Assembly: GCF_002950945.1 (NCBI RefSeq)
Contig: NZ_CP012673.1
Location: 9,686,501-9,750,500, forward strand
DNA: 64,000 nucleotides
Source of the DNA: Sorangium cellulosum
GTDB taxonomy: Bacteria; Myxococcota_A; Polyangia; Polyangiales; Polyangiaceae
Reading direction: 5' to 3'
A program made the position numbers and the translations under genes. Below, piece by piece: positions 8,019 through 17,003 of this stretch (its first letter is position 1; each line of letters opens with the position of its first letter). A model generated the notes under the pieces. That model saw only the letters and a list, made by a program, of their open reading frames with translations, was not told the origin of the DNA and searched no databases.

Positions 8019-9482
8019 CTAGTTGGTCTCCGCGTCGTTGTCGTCGAGGCTGCGCGCCCGCACGCAGGCTTCCTTCGAGGGCTTCGGGGCCGGCACGCAG
8101 CCGGGCGCCTCGCAGGCGAGATCGTCCGGACAGCGGGCCTCGATCGTCCAGTTGAGCGATCCGCCCGAGAAGTTCCGGAGCGTGCCGCTCACGGCGCCGA
8201 GCACCTCGCCCCGGTGCGAGGTCGGATCGAACGCGCTCACCGTGCCCGTCTGGACCTGGATCATGCTCGATCCGTTCGAGATCTTGTAGTTCCCGCGCGC
8301 GGAGTAGCTCGTCCACTCGCTGCACTCCGGGTCATCCGAGCACGTGTTGGCGCACCGCCCCTCGGAGGGGCTCGCGAAGTCGATCTGACCGTCGCCGTTG
8401 AGATCGCAGTTCGACCGGTCCGGGCCGAAGGTGTTGCCCGTCGCGGGCTTCGGGCCGAAGTTCGCGCTGATGTGATAGCCCTCGACGCGCACGAGGCCGC
8501 TCTCGAGGCGCTCCATGGCGACCGGGTCGGCGATCGTGCGGGCGTCGAGCACCCGGGGCTCCGGGACGGGGCACACGTCCCCCGCCCTGAAGCCCGCGAT
8601 CTCGTACGAGGGGAAGGAGAGCTCGGTGAAGCCGAAGAACTCGTTCACGGTGCCCGCCAGGTACTCGAGCCGGTCGCAGACCCGCATGTTGGCGGGCGTG
8701 TTGAAGTTGAACGCGAAGAGGTGGTTGTACCCGCCGTCCTCGCCGGTCAGATCGGTGACGTAGAAGCCGTCTCTCGCGACGCGCGTCACGACGACGCGCC
8801 GGGGAGCCGCGGTGTTGATCTGGATCCCCTCGAAGGCATAAGGGGTCGTGGAGCCGCCGCCCTGGACGTCGGCGACGGTCGGCAGGGCGTAGGCAACGGG
8901 CTGCGAGTTGCCGGCGCTGAAGGAGCCTTCCTCCTCCGTGTCGTCGTCGGCGAAGGCGCACCCGGGGTCGGCGGGGAAATCGATGAGCACGTCGCCCGGC
9001 GCGTCGTCGTTGAGGCCGTTGGCGCAGACCGGCTTCTGGCCCCGGGGGGCGGGCTGGTAGCCGATGTCCTCGACCCAGAGCCGGGTCGGGCCGTAGGCGG
9101 CCGTCACGCGGACGACCCCCGACGCGACCCCGCCCCGGAGGCGGATGTTGCGGCCGACCGCGGCGCCCTCCTCCTCGGACGCGACGTCGAGCACGGCCCC
9201 GGGCTCGACGCTGAGGCGGACCATGCCGTCGAAGGGCGCGGGGCGGCCGGCCGGGTCGCGGGCCTCGATCGTGAACGCCCACACGTCCGCGGTGTCGCCG
9301 CGGTTGGCCGGCAGGGGCAGGTCGGCCGGGGGCGGCGGCGCGCCGTTCACCGACACGACCTCGACCCGGAAGCTCGACACGCCGGTGAGCGGCCCGCCGT
9401 CGCTGCCGCATCCGGCCAGCGCCGCGGAGAGCGCCGCGGAGGACGCCGCGGAGAACGCCCGACGACGCGCCCGCGGCCTCAC
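8019..9482 (-). CDS. Cys-rich lipoprotein of unknown function
   Basis: 487 aa from a GTG at 9482, which overlaps the upstream stop by 4 bases (GTGA). The start is Arg-rich (VRPRARRRAFSAASSAALSAALAGC) and ends in the lipobox LAGC, so the mature protein should begin at Cys ~25 as a lipoprotein. The next ~100 residues look like an Ig-like or carbohydrate-binding-like beta domain. A CANGLNDD...DFPADPGC pattern around residue 160 is a motif often seen in myxobacterial surface lipoproteins, and a Ca-loop-like DLNGDGQIDF with Cys pairs (CANTC, CSDDPEC) follows near 370. The C terminus is Cys-rich. The operon with a 5'-nucleotidase-like lipoprotein and a barrel-like protein suggests a surface nucleotide/phosphate scavenging function; the role is not known. 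Confidence 0.75.
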   Translation of the reverse strand: MRPRARRRAFSAASSAALSAALAGCGSDGGPLTGVSSFRVEVVSVNGAPPPPADLPLPANRGDTADVWAFTIEARDPAGRPAPFDGMVRLSVEPGAVLDVASEEEGAAVGRNIRLRGGVASGVVRVTAAYGPTRLWVEDIGYQPAPRGQKPVCANGLNDDAPGDVLIDFPADPGCAFADDDTEEEGSFSAGNSQPVAYALPTVADVQGGGSTTPYAFEGIQINTAAPRRVVVTRVARDGFYVTDLTGEDGGYNHLFAFNFNTPANMRVCDRLEYLAGTVNEFFGFTELSFPSYEIAGFRAGDVCPVPEPRVLDARTIADPVAMERLESGLVRVEGYHISANFGPKPATGNTFGPDRSNCDLNGDGQIDFASPSEGRCANTCSDDPECSEWTSYSARGNYKISNGSSMIQVQTGTVSAFDPTSHRGEVLGAVSGTLRNFSGGSLNWTIEARCPDDLACEAPGCVPAPKPSKEACVRARSLDDNDAETN

Positions 9483-11758
9483 TGGCCCACCATCCGCAGG
9501 CGGCCGTCGGAGAAGTTGCCGAGCCGCCGGTCGACACACGCCAGGTACTTGCACTGCTCGCCGGCGGCGCTGCACGGGGCGAGCGCGCCCTCGCACTGCC
9601 GGCGCACCTCGGCGGTGGGCGCCGCCGCGCAGACGTCGCGCTGGTAGGCGGCGACGTCGTCGCGGCAGCTCCTCAGCACACACGCCCCCTTCGAGCACGG
9701 CGCGTCGCCGGTCCGGCAAGACGGCCCCTCGACGACCGACTCGGGGCACGCGCACACGTACCCCTCGCCGAGGGCCTCCTCGCACCGCTCGTCCCGATCG
9801 CACGCGACGAGCTCGCCGCGCTCGTCCGCGCCGCACGGGCTCCCGGCGCGGAGGTAGTCGATCAGCGCGTCGCGCTGCTGCACCTGGGTGTCGAGCTGGG
9901 TCGTGTTGCGCTTGAGCACCCGGAAGCCGCTGCCGCCCTGGGCGAGGTAGTTCGACGTCGCGAGCTCGTAGGTCGCGATCGGGTCGATCGGCTGCCAGCA
10001 CCGGTTCGCCTCGGCGTCGCAGCTGCCCACCTCGCGCCCGGGGCAGTCGGCGTCGCCGTTCGGGCACGGGATCGGCGGCTGGTAGGCGCCGATGTAGATG
10101 TGGCTCGCGACGCCGGGCGCGGCGCCCTCGCCGCGGCGCGCGGTGCAGTCGATGACGACCCGCGCGCCCGCGATCTGCACCTGCGACACGCACCCGCGGC
10201 CGCTCGAGCGGCGCGCGGCGAAGTCGAAGAGGTCCTGCACCTCCAGGCCGGAGAGCTGCATCTTCGAGATCGAGTTGTCGAAGGGGAAGATGTTGAACAT
10301 CTGCTCGACCGTCACCGGGCCGGGCACGAGATCGGCGCGGATCCCCGTCGTGTTCGTGAGCGCGAAGTCGGTCTGGATGCCGAGGCGCAGCCACATCGCC
10401 GTGGCGATCAGGTTGCCGAGCGGCGAGTCGCCGCCGCTCGTCGAGACGCGGCGCGAGCCGTCCAGCGCGTAGCCGACCAGCAGATCGAGGTTCGCGAGCG
10501 CGTCGAGCCCCTGCGCGTACGGCTCGAGCACCGCGCTGACGATGGGGTCGGCGGGGACGTTCTCGGTGACCGGGAAGAGCTCGTACCGGTTCGAGAGCAC
10601 CTCGAAGCCGTTCAGCGGGTCGTGGCCGGCGCCGAGCTCGGAGGGGTCGTTGGAGAGCACGAGATCGAGGCGGCCGACGTACTTCGCGAACGCGCCGGAG
10701 TGCGCGAGCACGACGTTGCGCGGCGCGCAGTAGCGCCGGATTTTTTCGCCTTCGCCGGGGCGCGTGTCGTCGTTCAGGAGGATGTAGTGGCTCTGCCTCT
10801 CCTCGTCGTAGTAACGCGAGCAGTCGCGGACTTGCTTCGGCGGCTGGAGCACGATGTGGTTGTGGCCGCCGAGCACGACGTCGATGCCCGTCGTCGTCTC
10901 GATCATGCGCTCGTCGACGTCGAGGCCGAGGTGGGTCACGAAGACGATGACGTCCACCGTGGGGCGGAGCAGATCGACGTAGAACTGGGCGACCTCGGTG
11001 GTGTTCAGCGGGGTGATGCCGAGCCGGTTCGGCGACTCGAAGATCGAGGTCAGGCTGGAGAGGTTGCCCATCCCGATGACGCCGACCCGGAGGCCCTCGA
11101 GGTCGAACACGGTGAACGGCTGGAGGACCGTGCCGAGCGGGGAGGCGCCGGGCTGCGCCGGGTCCTCGAGCAGGTAGTTCGCCGCCAGGACCGGGAAGCC
11201 GGCGTTCTGCTGGATCTGGATGCCGAGGTTGAGCGCGCCGCGGTCGAACTCGTGGTTGGCGACGATCATGGCGTCGACGCCCATCGCGCCGAGCGTCCGG
11301 ATCTCCGCCTCGCCGGAGTAGAAGTTGAAGATCGGCGCCCCCTGGAAGCAGTCGCCGCCGTCGAGGTGCAGCGCGCGCGACGACCGCGCGCGCTCGCGGC
11401 CGATGATGTGGGACATCCGCGCGGCGCCGCCGACGTTCGCGATCCGGGTCGCCTCGCCGAGGCCGAGCCCCGCGTCGACCTGGCCGAGCTGCAGGCTGTA
11501 CGGGAAGAGCCGCGAGTGGATGTCCGACGTGTGGAGCAGCGTGAGGTGCACCTGCCCCGCGATCCGCGTGGGCGGGCGCTCCTCGTCGCAGCCGGCAGCG
11601 CCGGCGACGCAGAGCCCGAGCGCCGCCGCGGAGGCGAGGAGCGCGCGCGACGCCCGGGTCCAGGAGGGCGCTCCGCCGCGCGACGGGGCCACGCCGGGAG
11701 CCCCGGAGGGCAGTGCCGCGGCCGCCAGCGCCGCGTCCATGGCATTACGGGACTTCAT
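9479..11758 (-). CDS. 5'-nucleotidase/UshA-family metallophosphoesterase lipoprotein
   Basis: 759 aa. The metal-binding signature is complete: TSDIHSR (Asp-x-His), GGDCFQGAP, VANHEFDRG (Asn-His-Glu), VTHLGLD and GGHNH. The C-terminal substrate domain has SGGDSPLGNLIATAMWL, TNTTGIRADL and FNIFPFDNSI, so it should hydrolyse nucleotides or similar phosphate esters outside the inner membrane. A hydrophobic stretch ending VAGAAGC gives a lipobox about 57 residues from the ATG at 11758; the leader is unusually long, so a GTG at 11690 may be the true start. The last ~120 residues are Cys-rich (CDRDERC, CACPES, CRTGDAPC), an extension not found in UshA. It heads a three-gene envelope operon. Nucleotidase activity is likely; exact substrate is open. 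Confidence 0.85.
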   Translation of the reverse strand: MKSRNAMDAALAAAALPSGAPGVAPSRGGAPSWTRASRALLASAAALGLCVAGAAGCDEERPPTRIAGQVHLTLLHTSDIHSRLFPYSLQLGQVDAGLGLGEATRIANVGGAARMSHIIGRERARSSRALHLDGGDCFQGAPIFNFYSGEAEIRTLGAMGVDAMIVANHEFDRGALNLGIQIQQNAGFPVLAANYLLEDPAQPGASPLGTVLQPFTVFDLEGLRVGVIGMGNLSSLTSIFESPNRLGITPLNTTEVAQFYVDLLRPTVDVIVFVTHLGLDVDERMIETTTGIDVVLGGHNHIVLQPPKQVRDCSRYYDEERQSHYILLNDDTRPGEGEKIRRYCAPRNVVLAHSGAFAKYVGRLDLVLSNDPSELGAGHDPLNGFEVLSNRYELFPVTENVPADPIVSAVLEPYAQGLDALANLDLLVGYALDGSRRVSTSGGDSPLGNLIATAMWLRLGIQTDFALTNTTGIRADLVPGPVTVEQMFNIFPFDNSISKMQLSGLEVQDLFDFAARRSSGRGCVSQVQIAGARVVIDCTARRGEGAAPGVASHIYIGAYQPPIPCPNGDADCPGREVGSCDAEANRCWQPIDPIATYELATSNYLAQGGSGFRVLKRNTTQLDTQVQQRDALIDYLRAGSPCGADERGELVACDRDERCEEALGEGYVCACPESVVEGPSCRTGDAPCSKGACVLRSCRDDVAAYQRDVCAAAPTAEVRRQCEGALAPCSAAGEQCKYLACVDRRLGNFSDGRLRMVGQ

Positions 11759-11859
11759 CCAGCGGCGTCACGCTAGGAAGCCCTTCCCGCGAGCTCAAGC
11801 GAAAAGGAGGTGAAGGAAAGGATGGTGAAGGCGACGAGACGTTCACCTTGCGATGCGGG

Positions 11860-13875
11860 TCACTTCGTGTCGCGCTCTCCCGTGAGCAGGTCGTAGAGAT
11901 CCGGGGCGAACGCCGCGGCGACGCAGCACTCGGCCTCCTCGGCCGTGGCGCAGGCGAGCGCCTCGGCGGCGACGGACTCGGCCTCGGTGACCGTGATGCG
12001 CCGGAGCGTCTCCTTGATCTCCGGGATCGCCGCGGCCTCCATGGAGAAATCGCGGATGCCGAGGCCGAGCAGGAGCAGCGCGGCGAGCGGGTCGCTCGCC
12101 ATGGCGCCGCAGATCGAGACCGGGCGGGAGAAGTCCCGGCCCGCCTGGATCACCTTCGCGATGAGCCGGAGGATCGAGGGATCGAACGGCGAGGCCAGGT
12201 ACGCGAGCGAGCGGCTGGTCCGGTCGACCGCGAGCGCGTACTGGATGAGGTCGTTCGTCCCGAGGCTCAGGAACGCGGCCTCGCGCGCGAAGTGGTCGAC
12301 CATGATCGCCGCCGCGGGGACCTCGATCATCACGCCGAGCGGGATCTCGTCGGCGCACGCCTGCCCGCGGGCGCGCACCTGCTCCTGGGCGCGGTGGAGC
12401 AGCGCGCGCACCTGCCGGAGCTCCCCGAGGCCGGCGACCATGGGGATCATGATCCGGACGTCGCCGTAGGCGGAGGCGCGGACCATGGCGCGCAGGTGCT
12501 CGAGGAACACGTCGGGACGCGAGAGCGCGAGCCGGACGGCGCGGAGGCCGAGCATGGGGTTCATCTCCGGCGGCACCTGGAAGGTGGAGACGAACTTGTC
12601 GCCGCCGATGTCGAACGTGCGCAGCGTGACCGGCTTCGGGCGGAGCGCCTCGACGACGGCGCGGAAGATCTCGAACTGCTGCTCCTCGGAGGGCGGCGAG
12701 GTGCGGTCGATGTAGAGGAACTCGGTGCGGTAGAGGCCGATGCCGTCGGCGCCCTGGTCGCGCGCGAGGATCGCCTCGGCCGGGAGCTCGACGTTGGCCC
12801 GGAGCGACACCTTGACGCCGTCCTTCGTCTGGGCAGCGCGGTGCCGGGCCTCGGAGAGCTCCTTGGCGAGCGCGACGTGGCGCTCGGCGCGGGCCCGCGC
12901 CTCCGCGAGCTCGGCGGGCCCCGGGCGCACGACGACCGTGCCGCGCAGGCCGTCGATGGCGACGAGGTCGCCCGTGGAGATGCGCTGGAGCACGTCGCTG
13001 ACGCCGACCACGGCCGGGATCTCGAGCGCGCGGGCCATGATCGAGGTGTGGCTCGTGCGGGTCCCGACCTCGGTGACGAAGCCGACGACCGGCTCGTCGA
13101 CCATGGCGGCGGTGTCGGCCGGCGACAGGTCCTGCGCGATGAGGATGGTCGGGCCGGAGAAGCGCGGGAGCGCCGCGCCGAGGGTCGCCGGCAGCGGGCT
13201 CTGCAGGGCGGCGAGGTTGCGGGTGGAGAGCGGCTCGGCGTCCGAGGGCGGCGGGTCCGGCGGCGGCGGGACGCTGAAGGCGCGGAGCAGGCGCTCGCCG
13301 ACGAACGTGACGTCGTGGCTGCGCTCGCGCAGGTAGGGGTCGTCGAGCGCGGCGAAGCGGCCCGCGATCGCCTCGCACGCGGCGGCCACCGCCCACTCGG
13401 CGCAGCGCCGCTCCTCGGAGACCTGGCGCTTCACGGCGTCGGCGAGCGCCTCGTCGCCGAGCATCAGCAGGTAGGCCTCGAGGATCGACGCCTCGGCGCG
13501 GTGGTGGCTCTCGACGCGCTTCGCCATGTCGCGCAGCTCGTCCTGCGCGCGCTCGACCGCGGACTGGAAGCGCTCGAGCTCGGTATCGATCTCGGCCGAC
13601 CGGATGCGGCGGCGCGGGTGCTCCGCCTTGGGCGCGCCGATCACGACGGCGGTGCCGATGGCGACCCCGGGCGACCCGGCGATGCCCCGCAGCGTCTCGG
13701 TGCCGCGGGCGCTGGGCACGATCGAGTCGCCCCGCGCGCCGGGCGCCATCGAGTCGCCCCGCGCGCCGGGGACGAGCGAGTCGCCCCGCGCCGCCGAATC
13801 CCCCCGGGCGGCGTCCACGAGGACGGGTAGATCGTCCGGGATCCCCGCGGAGAACGCGCTCGGGCCGCGCGTCAC
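11860..13875 (-). CDS. ptsI: Phosphoenolpyruvate-protein phosphotransferase (PTS Enzyme I)
   Basis: 671 aa from a GTG at 13875 that overlaps the HPr stop by 4 bases. Enzyme I takes phosphate from PEP on a histidine and hands it to HPr. The active-site His is in TSHTSIMARALEIPAVVG near residue 277; the PEP-binding barrel has GGDKFVSTFQ (~425), LSLGTNDLIQYALAVDR (~538) and the catalytic Cys in VSICGAMASDP. At ~100 residues longer than E. coli EI, the extra length is mostly an N-terminal stretch (~22-60) in which RGDS-type units recur (GDSAARGDS, GARGDSMAPGARGDS). There is no GAF domain of the PtsP type. No sugar-specific EII is nearby, so it most likely feeds the regulatory EIIA-Ntr of this operon. 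Confidence 0.95.
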   Translation of the reverse strand: MTRGPSAFSAGIPDDLPVLVDAARGDSAARGDSLVPGARGDSMAPGARGDSIVPSARGTETLRGIAGSPGVAIGTAVVIGAPKAEHPRRRIRSAEIDTELERFQSAVERAQDELRDMAKRVESHHRAEASILEAYLLMLGDEALADAVKRQVSEERRCAEWAVAAACEAIAGRFAALDDPYLRERSHDVTFVGERLLRAFSVPPPPDPPPSDAEPLSTRNLAALQSPLPATLGAALPRFSGPTILIAQDLSPADTAAMVDEPVVGFVTEVGTRTSHTSIMARALEIPAVVGVSDVLQRISTGDLVAIDGLRGTVVVRPGPAELAEARARAERHVALAKELSEARHRAAQTKDGVKVSLRANVELPAEAILARDQGADGIGLYRTEFLYIDRTSPPSEEQQFEIFRAVVEALRPKPVTLRTFDIGGDKFVSTFQVPPEMNPMLGLRAVRLALSRPDVFLEHLRAMVRASAYGDVRIMIPMVAGLGELRQVRALLHRAQEQVRARGQACADEIPLGVMIEVPAAAIMVDHFAREAAFLSLGTNDLIQYALAVDRTSRSLAYLASPFDPSILRLIAKVIQAGRDFSRPVSICGAMASDPLAALLLLGLGIRDFSMEAAAIPEIKETLRRITVTEAESVAAEALACATAEEAECCVAAAFAPDLYDLLTGERDTK

Positions 13876-14156
13876 TCGGGCTCTCCGAAGCGCGACGCGA
13901 TGAGCTCGCCGATCGCAGCGACCGCCTCGGCGGCCTGATCGCCGGTGGCGCGGACCTCGATCTGGGTGCCCATCGAGCCGCAGAGCAGCAGCACGCCCAT
14001 CACGCTCTTGGCGTTGGCCGACTGCCCGTCCGGACCGGACAGCGAGATCTCGCAGTCGTACCGCCCGGCGAGCTGCACGAGCTTCGTCGCGGCGCGCGCG
14101 TGCAACCCCCGCACGTTGATGATGGTAAACCGCTTCGTCACCGCCTCGGTCGTCAC
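13872..14156 (-). CDS. ptsH: Phosphocarrier protein HPr
   Basis: 94 aa from a GTG at 14156 overlapping the rapZ stop by 4 bases. His19 in VRGLHARAA is the residue phosphorylated by Enzyme I. Ser51 in NAKSVMGVL is the regulatory serine that HPr kinase modifies, and an hprK gene lies two genes upstream, so both phosphorylation routes are encoded here. Length and fold order match the family. The C terminus (SRFGEPE) overlaps the ptsI start. It should shuttle phosphate from Enzyme I to EIIA-Ntr in the cytosol. Confidence 0.96.
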   Translation of the reverse strand: MTTEAVTKRFTIINVRGLHARAATKLVQLAGRYDCEISLSGPDGQSANAKSVMGVLLLCGSMGTQIEVRATGDQAAEAVAAIGELIASRFGEPE

Positions 14157-15223
14157 CGCTCGCCCCCCGTCACGCTCTTCCCCGACGCCGGGCGAGGCTC
14201 CGGCGCAGACGCCGTCGGTTGCGCCAGCCGGAAGTCCGCGCTCACGGCCCCCGCCGTGCCCTCACCCGCCGCCGAGGGTACTATACTCCCGCTCGCTCGA
14301 GCGACGTCCCGATGCACCACCGTGATCGGGAGCCCCGTCTTCCGCCTCAGGCTGTCGCTGAGGACGTTGGTGAGCACGACGGAGCGGTGCCGGCCCCCGG
14401 TGCACCCGATGCCGACGGTGAGATAACTCTTCCCCTCGTTGGCGTAACGCGGCATGCAGAACGCGAGCAGCTGCTCCGTCTTGGAGATGAACTCGAGGGC
14501 GTCCCCGTTCTTCAGGATGTACTCCCGGACCGGCTCGTCGTTGCCCGTCAGCTCGCGGAGGCCGGGGACGAAATAGGGGTTGTCGAGGAAGCGGACGTCG
14601 AAGAGCAGGTCGGCGTCGAGCGGGATCCCGTACTTGTAGCCGAACGAGAGGAACCGGGTCGACATGAGGGGCGTGTCGACCTTCGCCGGCCTGAGCCGCT
14701 CGATGACGACGCGGCGCAGGTCGTGCGTCGACAGGCGCGTCGTGTCGAGCTCGATGGTCGCCCTGCCCCGCAGCGGCGCGAGCCGCTCGCGCTCGAGCAG
14801 GACGCCGTCGAGCATCGCGATGGCGCCGCTGCCGCCGGTCGTCAGCGGGTGAGGGCGCCGGGTCTCGCTGAAGCGCCGGAGCAGCGTCTCGTCCGAGGCG
14901 TCGAGGAAGAGGATCACCACGTCGCGCCCGACCCGGATCGAGTCGAGCGCCGCCGTCGCGCCCGCGAGGAACGAGCCCACGCGGACGTCGATGCCGAGCC
15001 CGATCCGGGTGATCCCCCCCGCCTCGCACGCCTCCACCGCCGGCCGCACGAGCGAGGTGGGCAGGTTGTCCACGCAGAAGAAGCCGAGGTCCTCCAGGGC
15101 GTGGAGCGCCGTCGACTTGCCCGCGCCGGACAGGCCCGTGACGACGACGACACGCGCCGGCGTGCTCTCGGGCTTCGGCGGGGCGGACGGCTCGTGGCCG
15201 CTCGGGTCGCGCGGGCCGCTCAT
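14153..15223 (-). CDS. rapZ: RapZ/YvcJ-family nucleotide-binding RNase adapter
   Basis: 356 aa, ATG at 15223 overlapping the hprK stop by 4 bases. The Walker A motif is GLSGAGKS (30-37), followed by FFCVDNLP and the RRPHPL stretch of the N-terminal kinase-like domain. The C-terminal domain begins near LMSTRFLSFGYKYGIPLDADLLFDVR and carries IGCTGGRHRSV, the signature of the RNA/metabolite-binding half. In enterobacteria RapZ controls glucosamine-6-phosphate synthase through small RNAs; in Gram-positives the homologue has other roles, so function here is not certain. The last ~40 residues (Ala/Pro/Ser-rich) and the first ~22 are extensions. Position between hprK and ptsH is typical of PTS-Ntr regions. 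Confidence 0.93.
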   Translation of the reverse strand: MSGPRDPSGHEPSAPPKPESTPARVVVVTGLSGAGKSTALHALEDLGFFCVDNLPTSLVRPAVEACEAGGITRIGLGIDVRVGSFLAGATAALDSIRVGRDVVILFLDASDETLLRRFSETRRPHPLTTGGSGAIAMLDGVLLERERLAPLRGRATIELDTTRLSTHDLRRVVIERLRPAKVDTPLMSTRFLSFGYKYGIPLDADLLFDVRFLDNPYFVPGLRELTGNDEPVREYILKNGDALEFISKTEQLLAFCMPRYANEGKSYLTVGIGCTGGRHRSVVLTNVLSDSLRRKTGLPITVVHRDVARASGSIVPSAAGEGTAGAVSADFRLAQPTASAPEPRPASGKSVTGGER

Positions 15224-16527
15224 CCTCGCCTCCTCGGCCGCGGCAGGCTCACCGACGACTCCGTGGCGTCGAACCCGGAGCCCGGGCGGCTCGGGAGCGG
15301 CGGCGGCCGGCCCCGGTCGACGGGCGGCCGGAAGGCGCTGCTCGGCGGGCTCGGCGGGTCGGCGCCGGGGACGGGCGGCGGGGGCCGGGGCGGGCCGTGC
15401 GGCGCGGCGGGCCGCGGGGCCCCCTCCTCCGCGACCTTCACCGGCGGCGGGACCGCCGACTCCTCCTGGGAGCGCTCGCGGAGCAGCTCGCCCTCGACGT
15501 TGCCGAAGAACTCGCGCGCGGCGTGGAACCCGGCGTTCTTCAGGAGCTCGTTCCGGGCGGCCACCTCCAGGATCGACGCCATGTCGCGGCCGGGGCGCAC
15601 CGGGATGACGAGCTCCCGGATCTTCACGCCGAGGATCGTGTGGTACCGCTCGTCGAGGCCGAGCCGGTCGTACTCGGTGTCCTTCGACCACTCGACCAGC
15701 TTCACCACGACGTCGATCCGCTTGCGCTCGCGGATCGACGTCACCCCGAACAGGTCCTTCACGTTGAGGATGCCGAGGCCGCGCACCTCGAGGTGGAACC
15801 GGAGCAGCTCCGCCGGGGCGCCGAAGATCATGCCGGGCGGGCGGTAGTCGCACTCGACGGCGTCGTCGGCCACGAGCCGGTGGCCGCGCATCACGAGGTC
15901 GAGCGCGCACTCGCTCTTGCCGATCGCGCTCGAGCCCATGAGCAGCAGGCCCACGCCGAAGACGTCGACGAGCACGCCGTGCAGGCGCAGCCGCGGCGCC
16001 AGGCGATCGTCGAGCAGGGCGTGGAGCGCGGTGATCGTGACGCTCGACCGCACCGCCGAGACGAGCAGCGGCGTCCCGGTCTCCTCCGCGCACTGCGCGA
16101 GCTCGGGCACGGGGAAGAAGCCGATGCCGGAGCTGTTGGTCTCGAACGGCTGGTCGCCCTGCGTGAGGATGAGGCAGCACAGGCCGAGCTCGAAGAAGCC
16201 GCGCAGGGAGCGGAGCCGGTCCTCGCGGGAGAGCTTGTGAAGGAAGGAGAGCTCGGTCTGGCCGAGGATCTGGACGCGCGTCGGCACGATGCCGTGGAAG
16301 TGGCCGACGAGCGCGAGCCCCGACTTCTGGATGCGGGTGTTCATGATCGGCCGGTCGAGGCCCGCGGCGCCCGCGAGCAGCGTGAGCTCGATGCCGAGCC
16401 CCTCGTCGGCGATCAGGCTGCGCACCGTGAGGGCGGGCCGGTCCGGCCGCGAGCCCGGCGATCGCGGCGGCGCGGGCCCGCGGCCGCCCCCGTCGCGGTG
16501 ATGTCCGCTGCCGCTCGCGCCGCTCAT
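15220..16527 (-). CDS. hprK: HPr kinase/phosphorylase
   Basis: 435 aa, ATG at 16527 overlapping the ptsN stop by 4 bases. HprK phosphorylates HPr on Ser and removes it with phosphate. The N-terminal domain spans ~40-170 (LIADEGLGIELTLLAG, RIQKSGLALVGHF); the P-loop is GSSAIGKSE at about 197-205, with ADDAVEC next; the signature LEVRGLGILNVKDLFG follows at ~245, and the C-terminal helix has NELLKNAGFHAAREFF. Typical HprK is ~310 aa; here a Gly/Pro-rich head and a ~90-residue Pro/Arg-rich tail (PRPPPPVPGADPPSPPSS) are added. The matching serine is present in the HPr of the same operon, so the enzyme probably ties the PTS to energy state. Confidence 0.95.
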   Translation of the reverse strand: MSGASGSGHHRDGGGRGPAPPRSPGSRPDRPALTVRSLIADEGLGIELTLLAGAAGLDRPIMNTRIQKSGLALVGHFHGIVPTRVQILGQTELSFLHKLSREDRLRSLRGFFELGLCCLILTQGDQPFETNSSGIGFFPVPELAQCAEETGTPLLVSAVRSSVTITALHALLDDRLAPRLRLHGVLVDVFGVGLLLMGSSAIGKSECALDLVMRGHRLVADDAVECDYRPPGMIFGAPAELLRFHLEVRGLGILNVKDLFGVTSIRERKRIDVVVKLVEWSKDTEYDRLGLDERYHTILGVKIRELVIPVRPGRDMASILEVAARNELLKNAGFHAAREFFGNVEGELLRERSQEESAVPPPVKVAEEGAPRPAAPHGPPRPPPPVPGADPPSPPSSAFRPPVDRGRPPPLPSRPGSGFDATESSVSLPRPRRRG

Positions 16528-17003
16528 GACGCCGACCTCCCTTCCTCCGCCGCGATCAGCTCGAACGCCGCCCGCCCGGTCGAGGCGCCGAGCAGCCGCT
16601 TCCTGAAGGTCTCGTCGCGCAGGAGGCGGGAGATGCGCGCGAGCGTCTTCAGGTGCTCCCCGGTGGCCCGCTTCGGCCCGATCACGGCGACGAGGATGGA
16701 CACCGGCGCCCCGTCGATCGCGTCGAAGTCGATCGGCTTCGGGCAGAGCAGGACCGCGCCGATCAGCCGCTCGACGCCCTCCATGGCGCCGTGGGGGATG
16801 GCCACGCCGCTCCCGACGCCGGTCGACTGAAGGCGCTCGCGCTCGGTGAGCACCCGCTCGATCTCCTCGGTCTTGACCCCTTGCTGCCCTGTCGCGAGCA
16901 GGGCGGCCAGCCGGCGGAGGGCGTCGGCCTTGGAGCGGACGACGCCCTCCTGTTCGCTGGCGACGGATACCTGGTGCGCGGTCAAGATGTCGCAGACTTG
17001 CAT
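16524..17003 (-). CDS. ptsN: PTS EIIA-Ntr-type regulatory protein
   Basis: 159 aa from the ATG at 17003 (MQVCDILTAHQVSV). The phosphorylated His is His71 in TGVGSGVAIPHGAM, within the usual EIIA fructose/mannitol-type fold; KRATGEHLKTLARISRLLRD and ELIAAEE complete it. There is no membrane or EIIB part, so this is the terminal regulatory acceptor of a nitrogen-type PTS. The upstream in-frame ATG at 17057 would add 18 unconserved residues. It is the first of five genes (ptsN-hprK-rapZ-ptsH-ptsI) joined by 4-bp overlaps, implying translational coupling. Its targets in this organism cannot be told from sequence. Confidence 0.93.
   Translation of the reverse strand: MQVCDILTAHQVSVASEQEGVVRSKADALRRLAALLATGQQGVKTEEIERVLTERERLQSTGVGSGVAIPHGAMEGVERLIGAVLLCPKPIDFDAIDGAPVSILVAVIGPKRATGEHLKTLARISRLLRDETFRKRLLGASTGRAAFELIAAEEGRSAS

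Noticed and set aside
5865..11758. Phosphate-starvation operon with Pho boxes
   Set aside because: The nucleotidase suggests phosphate scavenging, but I found no Pho-box-like repeats upstream of 11758.
11820..11905. A plus-strand AAGGAGG followed by an ATG and a 24-codon frame
   Set aside because: The codons lie antisense to the end of ptsI, encode no recognisable peptide and stop quickly; the ribosome-binding-like string is probably chance in purine-rich DNA.
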